In this document: piece by piece, positions 25,879 to 35,331 of the stretch | Layout: each line of letters opens with the position of its first letter | Numbering within the stretch: the stretch's first letter is position 1 | NCBI RefSeq assembly: GCF_014646255.1 | Contig: NZ_BMNC01000003.1 | Coordinates: forward strand, 124,001-188,000 | From: Lentzea pudingi | Lineage (GTDB): Bacteria > Actinomycetota > Actinomycetes > Mycobacteriales > Pseudonocardiaceae | DNA: 64,000 nt | Direction: 5' to 3' | Notes under the pieces: generated by a model | Databases searched by the model: none | Seen by the model: the letters and a program-made list of their open reading frames with translations, nothing else | Told to the model about the DNA's origin: nothing | Translations under genes and position numbers: made by a program

Positions 25879-26446
25879 TCCCCTCGCCGCCTGGCGCGAC
25901 CGGCTGGCGGCACTGGCCCCCGTGCTGGACGTCGCCGAGGTGCCGTTCCGCTCGCAGCTCACCGTCCGCGTGTCCGACCCGGACGCCATCGCGGCGATGG
26001 GTGCGACGCTCGGTGTGCTTTTTCCTTCCGCTGCTTGCACTTTCACGTCCGGCACCGGACGATTCGGGGACGTCGAGGTGCTCTGGCTCGGACCGGACGA
26101 GTTCCTCGTCACGGCCTCGCCCGGCCTGCGGGTCACGATCGAGGAGGTGTTGCGTGGCGCGCTCGGGACTGTCAGAGGGTCCGTCGTGGACACTTCGGCT
26201 CAACGCACGACCGTGGTTCTTCAAGGGGCGCAAGGCAGAGAAGTGCTGGCTCACGGATGTTCCGTGGACCTGCACCCGGCTGCGGCTCCCGTCGGCACTT
26301 GCGTGCAGACACTCCTCGCCAGGACCGGGATCGTCCTGCAGGTGACCGGCGAGGACACGCTCACGGTCCTGGTGCGCTCGTCGTTCGCCGAGTACTTCGC
26401 GGCCTGGCTCGCCGACGCCTGCACCGAGTACCTGGCGGTGCCGTGA
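25868..26446 (+). CDS. soxG: Sarcosine oxidase, gamma subunit
   Basis: GTG 25868 has AAGGAG just upstream within the end of soxA and gives a 192-residue protein of the SoxG family, recognisable from WLGPDEFLV and the SSFAEYFAAWLADA region near the C-terminus. It is a structural subunit of the heterotetramer, distantly related to the glycine cleavage T-protein fold. Its stop shares one base with the purU start (TGATG). Confidence 0.92.
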   Translation: MTVSPLAAWRDRLAALAPVLDVAEVPFRSQLTVRVSDPDAIAAMGATLGVLFPSAACTFTSGTGRFGDVEVLWLGPDEFLVTASPGLRVTIEEVLRGALGTVRGSVVDTSAQRTTVVLQGAQGREVLAHGCSVDLHPAAAPVGTCVQTLLARTGIVLQVTGEDTLTVLVRSSFAEYFAAWLADACTEYLAVP

Positions 26447-27288
26447 TGCCCCGGTTCACCCTGACCCTGCACTGCCCGGAGCGGGCGGGCATCGTGCACG
26501 CCGTCACGTCGTTCCTGGTCGACCACGGCTGCGACATCGTGCAGCACCAGCAGTTCGACGACGACGTGCGCGGCAAGCTGTTCCTGCGCACCGCGTTCTC
26601 CTGCGCCGACGCGACGGTCGACTCGCTCGCGGGCGAGTTCGCCGCCGTGGCCACGGAGTTCCAGATGGAGTTCGAGCTGCACGACGAACGGCCGCCGCGC
26701 CTGCTCGTGATGGTCTCGAACGCCGGCCACTGCCTGAACGACCTGCTCTTCCGCTGGCGCGCGGGCAGCCTCGGCGGGGAGATCGCCGCCGTCGTGTCGA
26801 ACCACGAGGACCTGCGGCCGATGGCGGAGGCGGCGGGACTCGACTTCGTGCACGTCCCGAACACCGCCGCCACCAAGGACCTGGCCGAGCAACGCCTGAT
26901 CGAGCTCGTCGAGGAGTACCAGGCCGACCTGGTCGTGCTGGCGCGGTACATGCAGGTGCTGTCGAACGCCCTGTGCGCGAAGCTCGCCGGCCGCGTGATC
27001 AACATCCACCACTCGTTCCTGCCGGGCTTCAAGGGCGCCAAGTCCTACCACCAGGCCTACGACCGGGGCGTGAAGTACGTGGGGGCGACGGCCCACTACG
27101 TCACGCCGGACCTCGACGAGGGGCCGATCATCGAGCAGGAGGTGCTGCGCGTCGACCACTCCTACGACCCGCGTGCGTTGACCGCCGCCGGCCGGGACGC
27201 CGAGGCCTTGGCGCTGTCGCGGGCCGTTCGGTGGCACTGCGAGCACCGCGTGTTGCTCAACGGCAACGGGACGGTGGTCTTCCGCTAG
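26446..27288 (+). CDS. purU: Formyltetrahydrofolate deformylase
   Basis: The 280-residue protein starts at ATG 26446. It has an N-terminal ACT-like regulatory domain (about 3-85) and a formyltransferase-fold catalytic domain (about 90-275) with INIHHSFLPGFKGAK (near 185-199) and DLDEGPIIEQ. PurU hydrolyses 10-formyl-tetrahydrofolate to formate and tetrahydrofolate. In this operon it would regenerate free folate acceptor for dimethylglycine and sarcosine oxidation. Its stop overlaps that of the convergent methyltransferase. Confidence 0.95.
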   Translation: MPRFTLTLHCPERAGIVHAVTSFLVDHGCDIVQHQQFDDDVRGKLFLRTAFSCADATVDSLAGEFAAVATEFQMEFELHDERPPRLLVMVSNAGHCLNDLLFRWRAGSLGGEIAAVVSNHEDLRPMAEAAGLDFVHVPNTAATKDLAEQRLIELVEEYQADLVVLARYMQVLSNALCAKLAGRVINIHHSFLPGFKGAKSYHQAYDRGVKYVGATAHYVTPDLDEGPIIEQEVLRVDHSYDPRALTAAGRDAEALALSRAVRWHCEHRVLLNGNGTVVFR

Positions 27289-27878
27289 GGCTTGCGCATG
27301 ATGAGCTGGGCCTGCAGGAACCGTTCGCCGTCGATCGGTTCCCGCACGAGCCTGCCCACCTCGGCGAACCCGGCCTTCCGCAGCAGCTCCGAGATCGTGG
27401 CAGGCGACCAGCGGTAGGCGAGCGTCACCTTGTGGTCGAACTCCTGCGGCTCCGGGTCGTCCCCGGCGTAGAACCCGAGCATCAGGTGGCCACCGGGCTT
27501 CAGCACGCGGAAGAACTCGGCGAACACGACCGGCAGCTCGGGTGGCGGCATGTGGATGACCGAGTAGAACGCCAGAACGCCGCCGAGAACTCCGTCTTCC
27601 AGCTCCAGCGCCGTCATCGACCCCAGCTCGAACCTCAGGTCCGGGTGCGCCTCGCGGGCGAGGGCGATCATCGAGGGGGAGAGGTCGAGCCCGAAGACGT
27701 CGAGCCCGAGTGAGCGCAGGTGTGCGGTGAGGTGGCCGGGGCCGCAGCCGAGGTCGGCGACCGGGCCGTTCGTCAGTTCGGCGAACGCGGAAAGCATCGC
27801 GCGTTCGAGCGGCCTGGTGTCGAGCATGTCACTGAAGAGCTCCGCGTAGAGGGGCGCGACGGAGTCGTAGGGGGTCAC
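27285..27878 (-). CDS. SAM-dependent class I methyltransferase
   Basis: A Rossmann-fold methyltransferase with motif I VADLGCGPGHLT, followed by DVFGLDLSPSM and the motif IV-region VIHMPPPE. GTG 27878 was chosen because homologues usually begin YDxVAxLYAELF, and a GTAGGG sequence precedes it. ATG 27911 would add eleven residues and has no better ribosome site. The product is 197 residues. The substrate is not predictable; similar proteins methylate small metabolites. It is divergent from an MFS gene. Confidence 0.8.
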   Translation of the reverse strand: MTPYDSVAPLYAELFSDMLDTRPLERAMLSAFAELTNGPVADLGCGPGHLTAHLRSLGLDVFGLDLSPSMIALAREAHPDLRFELGSMTALELEDGVLGGVLAFYSVIHMPPPELPVVFAEFFRVLKPGGHLMLGFYAGDDPEPQEFDHKVTLAYRWSPATISELLRKAGFAEVGRLVREPIDGERFLQAQLIMRKP

Positions 27879-27943
27879 CTCGAAAACCCTACATTCTTTT
27901 GTTGTCAGCATGTTGCTGTTGCCAATGATCTGCTGTTGCACCG

Positions 27944-27973
27944 TCGACGCAAACCTGTTCTCGTGCTTATAGT
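27944..27973 (+). promoter_or_regulatory. Promoter giving a probably leaderless MFS transcript
   Basis: TATAGT (27968-27973) ends six bases before GTG 27980, the distance expected between a -10 and the transcription start. A weak -35 (TCGACG, 27944-27949) lies 18 bp upstream. No Shine-Dalgarno precedes the start. Confidence 0.5.
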
Positions 27974-27979
27974 TCCGCC

Positions 27980-29266
27980 GTGATTTCCGTGCTGCGCGAT
28001 CCGGTCTACCGGAATCTGTTCGGCGCCCAGGTCGTGGCGCTGACCGGAACGGGACTGGCGACCGTCGCACTCGGCCTGCTGGCCCACGACCTCGCCGGAC
28101 CGCGGGCGGGTGAGGTGCTCGGCACGGCGCTGGCGATCAAGATGATCGCGTACGTCACGGTGGCGCCGGTCGCCACGGCCCTGCTCGGCGCGTTGCCCCG
28201 TCGCGCGGTTCTCGTGGCGCTGGACCTCGTGCGGGTCGTGGTCGCGGCGATGCTGCCGTGGGTGGACGAGGTGTGGCAGGTCTACGTGCTCATCTTCCTG
28301 CTGCAGGCCGGATCCGCCGCGTTCACGCCGTTGTTCCAGGCGACCATCCCGGACGTCCTGCCCGGCGAACGCGAGTACACCCGCGCGATCACGTTGTCCC
28401 GCACCGCTTACGACCTGGAGAGTCTGCTCAGTCCCGCACTCGCCGCCGCCGCACTGGCCTTGGTGAGCTTCCACCAGCTCTTCGTCGGCACCGCGCTCGG
28501 GTTCGCGGGATCGGCCCTGCTGGTGCTGTCGGTGGTGTTGCCCCGCCCGACACCGTTGCCGCGCAGGGGAGGCTGGTACGGCGCCACCACCCGTGGCATC
28601 CGCATCTACCTCGCCACGCCACGGTTGCGCGGGCTGCTCGCGGTTCACCTCGCCGCGGCGGCCGCGGGGTCGATGGTGTTCGTGAACACCGTGGCGCACG
28701 TACGGAACGGGCTTGGCCGCGACGCGTCCGATGTCGCCATCGCCCTGGCCGCCAACGGGATGGGGTCGCTCGTCGCGGCGCTCACGCTCCCGGCGCTGCT
28801 CGACCGGTTCGCGGATCGCGTGGTGGTGCTGCGCGCTTCGATCATGCTCGTGGTCGTGCTCGCGGCCGGGACGGTGTTCGCCGGGCAGTGGCAGACTCTG
28901 CTGGTGTTGTGGGCGTTGATCGGTGCGGGGTGCTCGCTCGCCCTCACGCCCGGTGCGCGTCTTCTGCGTCGCTCGGCGGACCCAGGCGACCGTCCGGCGT
29001 TGTTCGCCGCGGACTTCGCGCTGTCCCACGCCTGCTGGCTCTTCTGCTACCCGCTCGCCGGATGGGTGGCGACGGCCGGGGGCGCCGCGACGGCCTTCCT
29101 CGTCCTCGGCGGCGTGACCGCCGTGGCCGCGGCGATCGCTGTGAGGTTCTGGCCCACGCGTGACCCGGAAGTCGTCGAACACGAACATCGTGACGCGGCG
29201 GGTGTTGTGTGGACGCATTCCCACGAGTTCCGCATCAACGACGACCACGTGCGCTGGCCGCGCTGA
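27980..29266 (+). CDS. MFS transporter with His-rich C-terminal tail
   Basis: The 428-residue protein has about twelve membrane helices in the pattern of the MFS_3 (enterobactin exporter-like) group. The start at GTG 27980 is supported by the -10 position. The last 35 residues are cytoplasmic and rich in His and acidic residues (EHEH, THSHEF, DDH), which could bind metal, though this is speculative. It is divergent from the methyltransferase gene. The substrate is unknown. Confidence 0.85.
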   Translation: MISVLRDPVYRNLFGAQVVALTGTGLATVALGLLAHDLAGPRAGEVLGTALAIKMIAYVTVAPVATALLGALPRRAVLVALDLVRVVVAAMLPWVDEVWQVYVLIFLLQAGSAAFTPLFQATIPDVLPGEREYTRAITLSRTAYDLESLLSPALAAAALALVSFHQLFVGTALGFAGSALLVLSVVLPRPTPLPRRGGWYGATTRGIRIYLATPRLRGLLAVHLAAAAAGSMVFVNTVAHVRNGLGRDASDVAIALAANGMGSLVAALTLPALLDRFADRVVVLRASIMLVVVLAAGTVFAGQWQTLLVLWALIGAGCSLALTPGARLLRRSADPGDRPALFAADFALSHACWLFCYPLAGWVATAGGAATAFLVLGGVTAVAAAIAVRFWPTRDPEVVEHEHRDAAGVVWTHSHEFRINDDHVRWPR

Positions 29267-29343
29267 CTGAACAGTTAAACAATGCGCCTTCTGGGCAGGC
29301 CGGAATACCGTTTCCCCACCCTGCCTTTGAAGGAGTTCCACTC

Positions 29344-31389
29344 ATGCGAATGCGCAGCAAAATAGTCGCTGCCGCGTGCGGATCGGTCATGACGATCGGT
29401 GCGTTCACGGCCGTGCAAAGCGCGTCAGCGGACGTCAGCGTCCAGCAGCAGCAGGACGAGGCGCACCAGCGGTTCCAGAGCCTGTCCCAGGACCTGCGCG
29501 GCCAGCTCGCCGGGCACTGGTTCGACGCGTCGGCGGGCAAGCTCACCCTCGCGGTCCCGTCCGAGAACGCGGCACGGCAAGCCCGAGAACAGGGCGCCAA
29601 CGCCGTCGTCGTGCAACGCAGCGCCGCCGACCTCGACAAGCTGCTCGCCGACGTCAAGGAGCTGATCGGCGACGGCGTGCCCGGCGTGTTCAGCTGGGGC
29701 GTCGACGTGCGCGACAACCAGGTCGACGTCACGGTCAACACCACGCGCAAGACCGAGGCCACCGAACGGTTCCTGGAGAAGGTGCGCGCGCTCGGCGACG
29801 GTGTCCACATCGCCGAGACCCGGTCGCAGCAACGGCAGCAGGCCGGCACCGTGCAGGCCGGCAGCCCGTGGTGGCCGGGGTCGGAGACGTACTGCTCGGT
29901 CGGGTTCGCCGCGACCGATGCCAACGGCGGCAAGCACTTCCTGACCGCCGGGCACTGCACGAACGACGCGAACCAGGCCGCGTACGGGCAGACCGGCCAG
30001 CAGAACCGGATCGGCACCTCGAACGTCGGCGGCAGCCGCAGCGTGAACGCCCGCGAGGGCGACATGGGCGTGGTCGCGGTGACCGAGTCCGGCTGGAACC
30101 TGTCCGCCGCGGTCAACACCTACGGCTCGCCCGCGATCACCGTCACCGGCTCGGCCGAGGCGATGGTCGGCGACCGCGTCTGCCACTCCGGCAACACCTC
30201 GAAGTGGCAGTGCGGCGAGGTGAAGTACACGAACAAGGCCGTGGACTACGGCGGCGGCCTGGTGATCGAGGGGCTCACCTGGACGACCGCGTGCTCCAAG
30301 GGCGGCGACTCCGGCGGCGCGTGGCTGCTCGGTGACAAGGCGGTCGGCCTGCACGACGGCGGCCCGTCGCAGTGCGTGCAGAACCCGACCAACGACGCCG
30401 ACCTGTCGATCTTCCAGCCGGTGAACGAGGCCCTGCGCAAGTGGAACCTGACCCTGGTGACCGGTTCCGGTGACACCACCGCACCGAGCGCACCGGCCAA
30501 CGCGCGCTCGACCGGCACCACCGCGTCCAGCGTCTCGCTGGCGTGGGACGCCTCGACCGACAACGTCGCCGTGACGGGCTACGACGTGTACAACGGCAGC
30601 ACGCTCGCCACGACCGTCACCCGCACCACCGCGACCATCAGCGGTCTCAAGGCGGACAACGACTACACGTTCACCGTCAAGGCCAAGGACGCCGCCGGCA
30701 ACACCTCCGCCGCCAGCGCCGCCGTCACCGCCCGCACCAGGCCGGGCGCGGCGGACGGGGAAGCCCCGACTGTCCCGGCCAACCTGCGCTCGACCGGCGT
30801 CACGGCGTCGAGCGTCTCGCTGGCGTGGGACGCCTCAACGGACAACGTGGGAGTCACGGGCTACCAGGTGCTCAACGGCAGCACCGTCGCCGCGACGGTC
30901 ACGAGCACCGCCGCGACCGTGACCGGACTCAACGCCGACACCGCGTACACGTTCTCCGTCCGTGCGGTGGACGCGGCCGGAAACCAGTCGAAGCTGTCAG
31001 CCGAGGTCAACGCGCGTACGTCCGGCAACACGGGCGGCCGCACGTTCACGAACGACACGGACTACCCGATCCGTGACTACCAGGTGGCGATCAGCGCGGT
31101 GCGATCCACCGCCACCGGCTCCGCCAAGAACCCCATCACGGTCAAGGTGGACGCCACCCACACCTGTCTGGAAGACCTGAACGTCACGCTCGTCGCACCC
31201 AGCGGCCGCGCGTACCCGCTGATGCGCACGCCCGGAGGCGGCTACAGCTGCCACCCGTTCCCGGCGGACAGGACGTTCTCCGTGGTCCCTGGTGCAGGGG
31301 AGACCGCGAGCGGCACCTGGACGCTGCGCATCGGGGACAACGGTCCCGGTGACACGGGCGTCCTGAGCAGCTGGTCGCTCACGGTCTAG
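29344..31389 (+). CDS. Secreted S1 protease (streptogrisin/alpha-lytic type) with two FN3 domains and a P domain
   Basis: ATG 29344 has AAGGAG upstream and opens a signal peptide (1-29) in a 681-residue protein. A propeptide (about 30-170) precedes a mature domain with His204 (TAGHC), Asp240 (EGDMG) and Ser323 (GGDSGG). Two fibronectin type III domains follow (about 378-470 and 478-560), each with the repeated phrase SVSLAWDASTDNV, then a P domain (about 568-681) ending SSWSLTV. FN3 modules in secreted bacterial hydrolases often help bind polymers. It is single-copy and convergent with the HTH gene. Confidence 0.92.
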   Translation: MRMRSKIVAAACGSVMTIGAFTAVQSASADVSVQQQQDEAHQRFQSLSQDLRGQLAGHWFDASAGKLTLAVPSENAARQAREQGANAVVVQRSAADLDKLLADVKELIGDGVPGVFSWGVDVRDNQVDVTVNTTRKTEATERFLEKVRALGDGVHIAETRSQQRQQAGTVQAGSPWWPGSETYCSVGFAATDANGGKHFLTAGHCTNDANQAAYGQTGQQNRIGTSNVGGSRSVNAREGDMGVVAVTESGWNLSAAVNTYGSPAITVTGSAEAMVGDRVCHSGNTSKWQCGEVKYTNKAVDYGGGLVIEGLTWTTACSKGGDSGGAWLLGDKAVGLHDGGPSQCVQNPTNDADLSIFQPVNEALRKWNLTLVTGSGDTTAPSAPANARSTGTTASSVSLAWDASTDNVAVTGYDVYNGSTLATTVTRTTATISGLKADNDYTFTVKAKDAAGNTSAASAAVTARTRPGAADGEAPTVPANLRSTGVTASSVSLAWDASTDNVGVTGYQVLNGSTVAATVTSTAATVTGLNADTAYTFSVRAVDAAGNQSKLSAEVNARTSGNTGGRTFTNDTDYPIRDYQVAISAVRSTATGSAKNPITVKVDATHTCLEDLNVTLVAPSGRAYPLMRTPGGGYSCHPFPADRTFSVVPGAGETASGTWTLRIGDNGPGDTGVLSSWSLTV

Positions 31390-31394
31390 GAAGG

Positions 31395-31431
31395 GTGGAC
31401 CTGGTGGGTGATCCCCGCTCACCAGGTCCAC
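31395..31431. terminator. Convergent terminator hairpin
   Basis: Perfect 12-bp arms (31395-31406 and 31420-31431) lie between two gene ends. The right arm includes the last codons and stop of the leftward HTH gene, so the hairpin mainly serves the rightward protease gene, though it can act in both directions. Confidence 0.7.
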
Positions 31432-32288
31432 TCGAAACCGTAGGAACCCGGCCCGAACCTCAGCGCGACCCCCAGCACCGAGCCACCCTCGTCCACCTGG
31501 ACGCCGAACGACTGCCGCGTCCCGTCCGCGTCCTGGACGACCCGGCGCACCGTCCGGGGCAGCGCGTCGAACACGACCTCCAGGACGTACTCGTGCACCG
31601 GCCGCCGGAACTTGCGGGAGTAGTTGGTGGCCAGCGGGCACGGCGCCTGGTTGACCAGCTCGTGCTCGGTGATCACGGTCTGCCCGCGGCGCAACGGCGT
31701 CCGGAACAGCAACTCCGCCACCAGCAACCCGTCCGCGGGCCGTGTCACCACCCGCCCGAGCCGGCAGTTGTGCAGCGGCGTGATCACCGGCAGCGCCCGG
31801 TCGTGCTCGTCGATGTGCAGGATCACGACCCAGCGGTCCGGCCCGTCCTCCTCGGCCCGCAACACCTGCCGCGACAGGAAGGACCGCTCGCCGCGATCGG
31901 ATCCGACCGTCACGCGGTCGTGCTGGCTGATCCGGGTCAGCCGCGAGTCCCAGCGCGTGTCGACCCCGCCGACAACGTCGTCTATCACCGACGGCACCGG
32001 CCAGAACGCGCTGATGCTGCTCTGCAGGCGACCGCCGCGCAACGCGGGCGCGAGCAACGCGGACAGCGCACCGGCTTCGAGGTCCAGCACCTCTTCGAGA
32101 TGCGCGACGGCCGTGAGCGACGCACGGCGTTCCGGCCGGCTGCGGCCCGTCTGCCAGTAGCTCAGCGTCGCGAGGCTGACCGACACCCCGCGGCGGGCGA
32201 GGTGCTCGCGGATCCGTTCCAGCGACAGGCCCCGTGCGGCCACGGCCGACCGGAGGCTCTCCGCGAAGCCGGGCAGCGGGAGCGACAT
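31419..32288 (-). CDS. XRE-like helix-turn-helix protein with large unknown C-terminal domain
   Basis: ATG 32288 has GGAAGGAG upstream. The 289-residue protein has a Cro/XRE-like helix-turn-helix in the first 80 residues (RGVSVSLATLSYWQTGRSRPER) and a 200-residue C-terminal domain, rich in beta strands, that I do not recognise (FLSRQVLRAEEDGPDRW, LHIDEHDRALP, TNYSRKFRRPVHEY). Proteins of this form are common in actinomycetes, with no known target. It is divergent from the M28 peptidase, and a CATCCG-N6-CGGATG repeat (32409-32426) lies between them. Confidence 0.75.
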   Translation of the reverse strand: MSLPLPGFAESLRSAVAARGLSLERIREHLARRGVSVSLATLSYWQTGRSRPERRASLTAVAHLEEVLDLEAGALSALLAPALRGGRLQSSISAFWPVPSVIDDVVGGVDTRWDSRLTRISQHDRVTVGSDRGERSFLSRQVLRAEEDGPDRWVVILHIDEHDRALPVITPLHNCRLGRVVTRPADGLLVAELLFRTPLRRGQTVITEHELVNQAPCPLATNYSRKFRRPVHEYVLEVVFDALPRTVRRVVQDADGTRQSFGVQVDEGGSVLGVALRFGPGSYGFEWTW

Positions 32289-32408
32289 CGATGTCTCCTT
32301 CCGGCCGGGGTCGCTCCGACGCTATCCCCCCGATGGCGCAACGAGAGCCGGGACTTAAAAGTGAAACCGGGCATCGGCGGATCACCGCACGTCAACCGTG
32401 ACGACAAC

Positions 32409-32426
32409 CATCCGAAAGGCCGGATG
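32409..32426. promoter_or_regulatory. Inverted repeat CATCCG-N6-CGGATG upstream of the M28 peptidase
   Basis: Perfect 6-bp arms lie in the 199-bp gap between the HTH gene (start 32288) and the peptidase (start 32488). It is a candidate site for the adjacent HTH protein; nothing else supports this. The rest of the gap shows no clear feature. Confidence 0.3.
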
Positions 32427-32487
32427 TCGGCGGGGGTTCCGGCAGCTACCGTCGCGTGACCCTGCAGCCCTGCGAAGGAGCCCGGAA

Positions 32488-34767
32488 GTGCGAAGAAGAA
32501 GATCCTTGCTCGCCACGGCGTTGGTGGCTGTCACGACGGCCGCGCTCGCTCTCCCTGCGAGCAGCGCGCCCGCCCTGGCAGCCGGGTGCTCCGGCACCAA
32601 CGACACCGACGTGGCGATCGGCGACAACCAGACCGTCGAGTCGCCGCTCGTCATCTCCGACTGCCCGACGGCTCCGTCCGCCACCGCCACGGTGCCGGTG
32701 AAGATCGTCCACACCTACATCGGCGACCTCCAGGTGTCGCTCGTCGCCCCGGACGGTTCCGCCTACGTCCTGCACAACCGCTCCGGCGGCTCCGCGGACA
32801 ACATCGACCAGACCTACACCGTCGACCTGTCCGGTGAGACGTCGAACGGCACGTGGAAGCTGCGGGTCAACGACAACGCGAACAACGACACCGGCCGGAT
32901 CGACACCTGGTCGCTGAACCTCGGCGGCTCCACCCCGGCCAACGACTTCTCCGTCGCCGTGTCGCCCGCGTCCGGTTCGGTGGCGGCGGGTTCCTCCGCC
33001 TCGACGACCGTCCAGACCCAGACCACGGCGGGCCAGGCGCAGACGGTGCAGCTGACCGCCACCGGCCTGCCTTCCGGCGCGACGGCGTCGTTCAGCCCGT
33101 CCTCGGTCACCTCCGGGTCGAACTCCACGCTGTCGATCAGCACGACGGCGTCGATCTCCTCGGGCACCTACCCGATCACCGTCCGGGCCGCGGGCACGAC
33201 GACCAAGACCGCGACCTACACGCTGACGGTCACCGGCGGCACCGGCCCGCAGATCCCGGACATCGACATCAACGCCGTCAAGGCGCACCTGACCGCGTTC
33301 GGCACGATCGCCTCGCAGAACGGCGGCAACCGGCGTTCGACCTCGGCCGGCTACCGCGCGTCGGTGACGTACGTGAAGGACAAGCTCACCGCGGCCGGCT
33401 ACTCGGTCACCGAGCAGCCCTGCACCTCCGGCTGCACCACCGGCGCCGGTCCGAACGTCATCGCGGAGTGGCCCGGCGGCAACGCGAACAACGTCTACAT
33501 GTTCGGCGCCCACCTCGACGGCGTGTCCGCGGGCCCCGGCATCAACGACAACGGCTCCGGCTCGTCCGCGCTGCTGGAGACCGCGCTCGTGCTCGCCCAG
33601 CGCAACCCGTCGATGCTGAACAAGGTCCGCTTCGCCTGGTGGACCGACGAGGAGCAGGGCCTCAACGGCTCGCGCTTCTACGTCTCGCAGCTCCCGTCCG
33701 CCGAGCGCACGAAGATCAAGACCTACCACAACTTCGACATGGTGGGCTCGACCAACGGCGGCTACTTCATCAACAACATCACCTCGGCGCAGTCCACGCA
33801 CATGAAGGCGTACTGGGACTCCCTGGGCCTGCAGCCGGAGGAGAACACCGAGGGCCGCAACCGTTCCGACGACGCGTCCTTCACCAACGCGGGCATCCCG
33901 GCGTCCGGTTACGCGATGGGCGCGAGCGCCCGCAAGACCGCGGCGCAGGCGACGAAGTGGGGCGGTACCTCGGGTGCCGCGTTCGACCCCTGCTACCACG
34001 CCTCGTGCGACACCACCGCGAACATCAGCGACACGCACCTCAACCGCGCGGTCGACGGCATCGCCTACACCGTGTGGAAGTCGGCCGTCGGCACCGGCAC
34101 GCCGGGCGCGGACTTCTCCGTCTCGGTGTCGCCCGCGTCCGGTTCGGTGGCGGCGGGCTCGTCCGTCTCGGCCACCGTCGGCACCGCGACGGTGAGCGGC
34201 GACCCGCAGACCGTCACGCTGTCCGCGTCCGGACTGCCTTCCGGCGCAACGGCTTCGTTCAGCCCGGCGTCCGTCCAAACGGGATCGAGCTCGACGCTCA
34301 CCATCAGCACCACGGCGTCCGTCGCGCCGGGCACCTACCCGGTGACGATCACCGCGACCGGTTCGAGCACCCGCACGGCCGGCTACTCGCTGACGGTCAC
34401 GGGCGGCGGTGGCGGCAGCTGCTCCGGCACGAACCCCAATGATGTCGCCATCCCGGACGCGGGCGCCGCGGTCGACAGCGACGTCGTGATCTCCGGCTGC
34501 TCCTCCACGCCGTCCGCCGCCTCGGTGGTGACGGTGCGGATCGTGCACCCGTACGTCGGTGACCTGACGGTGGCGCTGATCGCGCCGGACGGCTCGTCGT
34601 ACACGCTGCACAACCGCTCGGGTGGTTCCGCGGACAACATCGACCGCACCTACACGGCCAACGTGTCGGGCGAGGGCGCCAACGGCACGTGGAAGCTCCG
34701 CGTCCGTGACCTCGCGGCGTCCGATGTCGGCACCATCGACACGTGGGGCATCAACCTGGCCCCGTAG
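32488..34767 (+). CDS. Secreted M28 aminopeptidase, P-Ig-M28-Ig-P architecture
   Basis: GTG 32488 follows GAAGGAG and gives a signal peptide (about 1-32). The 759-residue protein then has a P domain (33-146), an Ig-like domain (151-248), an M28 zinc peptidase domain (about 255-535), a second Ig-like domain (about 540-635) and a second P domain (about 640-759). The M28 ligands are visible as GAHLDG, NDNGSG, DEEQG, FDMVG and CYHASCD. The two flanking module pairs are near-copies at DNA level (32944 onward against 34111 onward). M28 enzymes release N-terminal residues from peptides made by the endoproteases encoded nearby. Confidence 0.9.
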   Translation: MRRRRSLLATALVAVTTAALALPASSAPALAAGCSGTNDTDVAIGDNQTVESPLVISDCPTAPSATATVPVKIVHTYIGDLQVSLVAPDGSAYVLHNRSGGSADNIDQTYTVDLSGETSNGTWKLRVNDNANNDTGRIDTWSLNLGGSTPANDFSVAVSPASGSVAAGSSASTTVQTQTTAGQAQTVQLTATGLPSGATASFSPSSVTSGSNSTLSISTTASISSGTYPITVRAAGTTTKTATYTLTVTGGTGPQIPDIDINAVKAHLTAFGTIASQNGGNRRSTSAGYRASVTYVKDKLTAAGYSVTEQPCTSGCTTGAGPNVIAEWPGGNANNVYMFGAHLDGVSAGPGINDNGSGSSALLETALVLAQRNPSMLNKVRFAWWTDEEQGLNGSRFYVSQLPSAERTKIKTYHNFDMVGSTNGGYFINNITSAQSTHMKAYWDSLGLQPEENTEGRNRSDDASFTNAGIPASGYAMGASARKTAAQATKWGGTSGAAFDPCYHASCDTTANISDTHLNRAVDGIAYTVWKSAVGTGTPGADFSVSVSPASGSVAAGSSVSATVGTATVSGDPQTVTLSASGLPSGATASFSPASVQTGSSSTLTISTTASVAPGTYPVTITATGSSTRTAGYSLTVTGGGGGSCSGTNPNDVAIPDAGAAVDSDVVISGCSSTPSAASVVTVRIVHPYVGDLTVALIAPDGSSYTLHNRSGGSADNIDRTYTANVSGEGANGTWKLRVRDLAASDVGTIDTWGINLAP

Positions 34768-34779
34768 CAGCGCTCGGTT

Positions 34780-34812
34780 CGCGAGGGCCCTGGTTCCGCC
34801 AGGGCCCTCGCG
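34780..34812 (+). terminator. Terminator hairpin after the M28 peptidase
   Basis: A perfect 14-bp stem (34780-34793 with 34799-34812) has a TTCCG loop and lies 13 bp after the stop codon. No T-run follows. Confidence 0.85.
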
Positions 34813-34884
34813 CGTGAGTGGACTCTTGGTTTACGGCGTGAATGGGCCTTCTGTGATGCCACTTGCCGGACGAGCATCAGCCCC

Positions 34885-35331
34885 GTGACCACTCACGACA
34901 CCGCCGCCCGCACCATCGCCGAACTCGACGCCGGAGACATCGTCCAGGCGTTCGAGGTGATGCACGAACTCCGCCCGCACCTCACCGACGCCGACGAGTT
35001 CGCCGAGCGCGTGCGCGAGCAGCGGCGCGAGGGCTACCGCCTCGTGGTGGCCTTCGATGAGACGAGACGTCTCGTCTCGTTGGCCGGGTTCCGGCACCTC
35101 AACAGCCTCTACGCGGGCTCGCACCTGTACATCGACGACCTGAGCACCCTGCCGTCCGCGCGCGGCCAGGGCCACGCCGGCGCCCTCCTGCGGTGGGTCG
35201 ACGAGGAGGCCCGCCGCCTGGGCTGCGCGGGCGTGCACCTCGACTCCGGCACGCCCCGGCACGACGCCCACCGGCTCTACCTGGCGTCGGGCTTCGTGAT
35301 CCCCGCGTTCCACTTCGCCAAGAGCCTTTGA
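34885..35331 (+). CDS. GNAT-family N-acetyltransferase
   Basis: The 148-residue protein starts at GTG 34885. The acetyl-CoA loop is ARGQGHAGALL (about 92-102), preceded by the beta-4 strand YIDDLSTLP and followed by LYLASGF near the C-terminus, all typical of GNAT enzymes. The substrate is unknown. Codons 59-65 contain a perfect 20-bp palindrome (35059-35078). The last 55 bp overlap the convergent antiporter gene. Confidence 0.88.
   Translation: MTTHDTAARTIAELDAGDIVQAFEVMHELRPHLTDADEFAERVREQRREGYRLVVAFDETRRLVSLAGFRHLNSLYAGSHLYIDDLSTLPSARGQGHAGALLRWVDEEARRLGCAGVHLDSGTPRHDAHRLYLASGFVIPAFHFAKSL
35059..35078. repeat. Perfect 20-bp palindrome inside the GNAT gene
   Basis: The sequence GAGACGAGACGTCTCGTCTC equals its own reverse complement, with no spacer. 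It encodes part of the ETRRLVS segment in frame. It could extrude as a cruciform or be a protein site. It is unusually long for chance. Confidence 0.6.
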
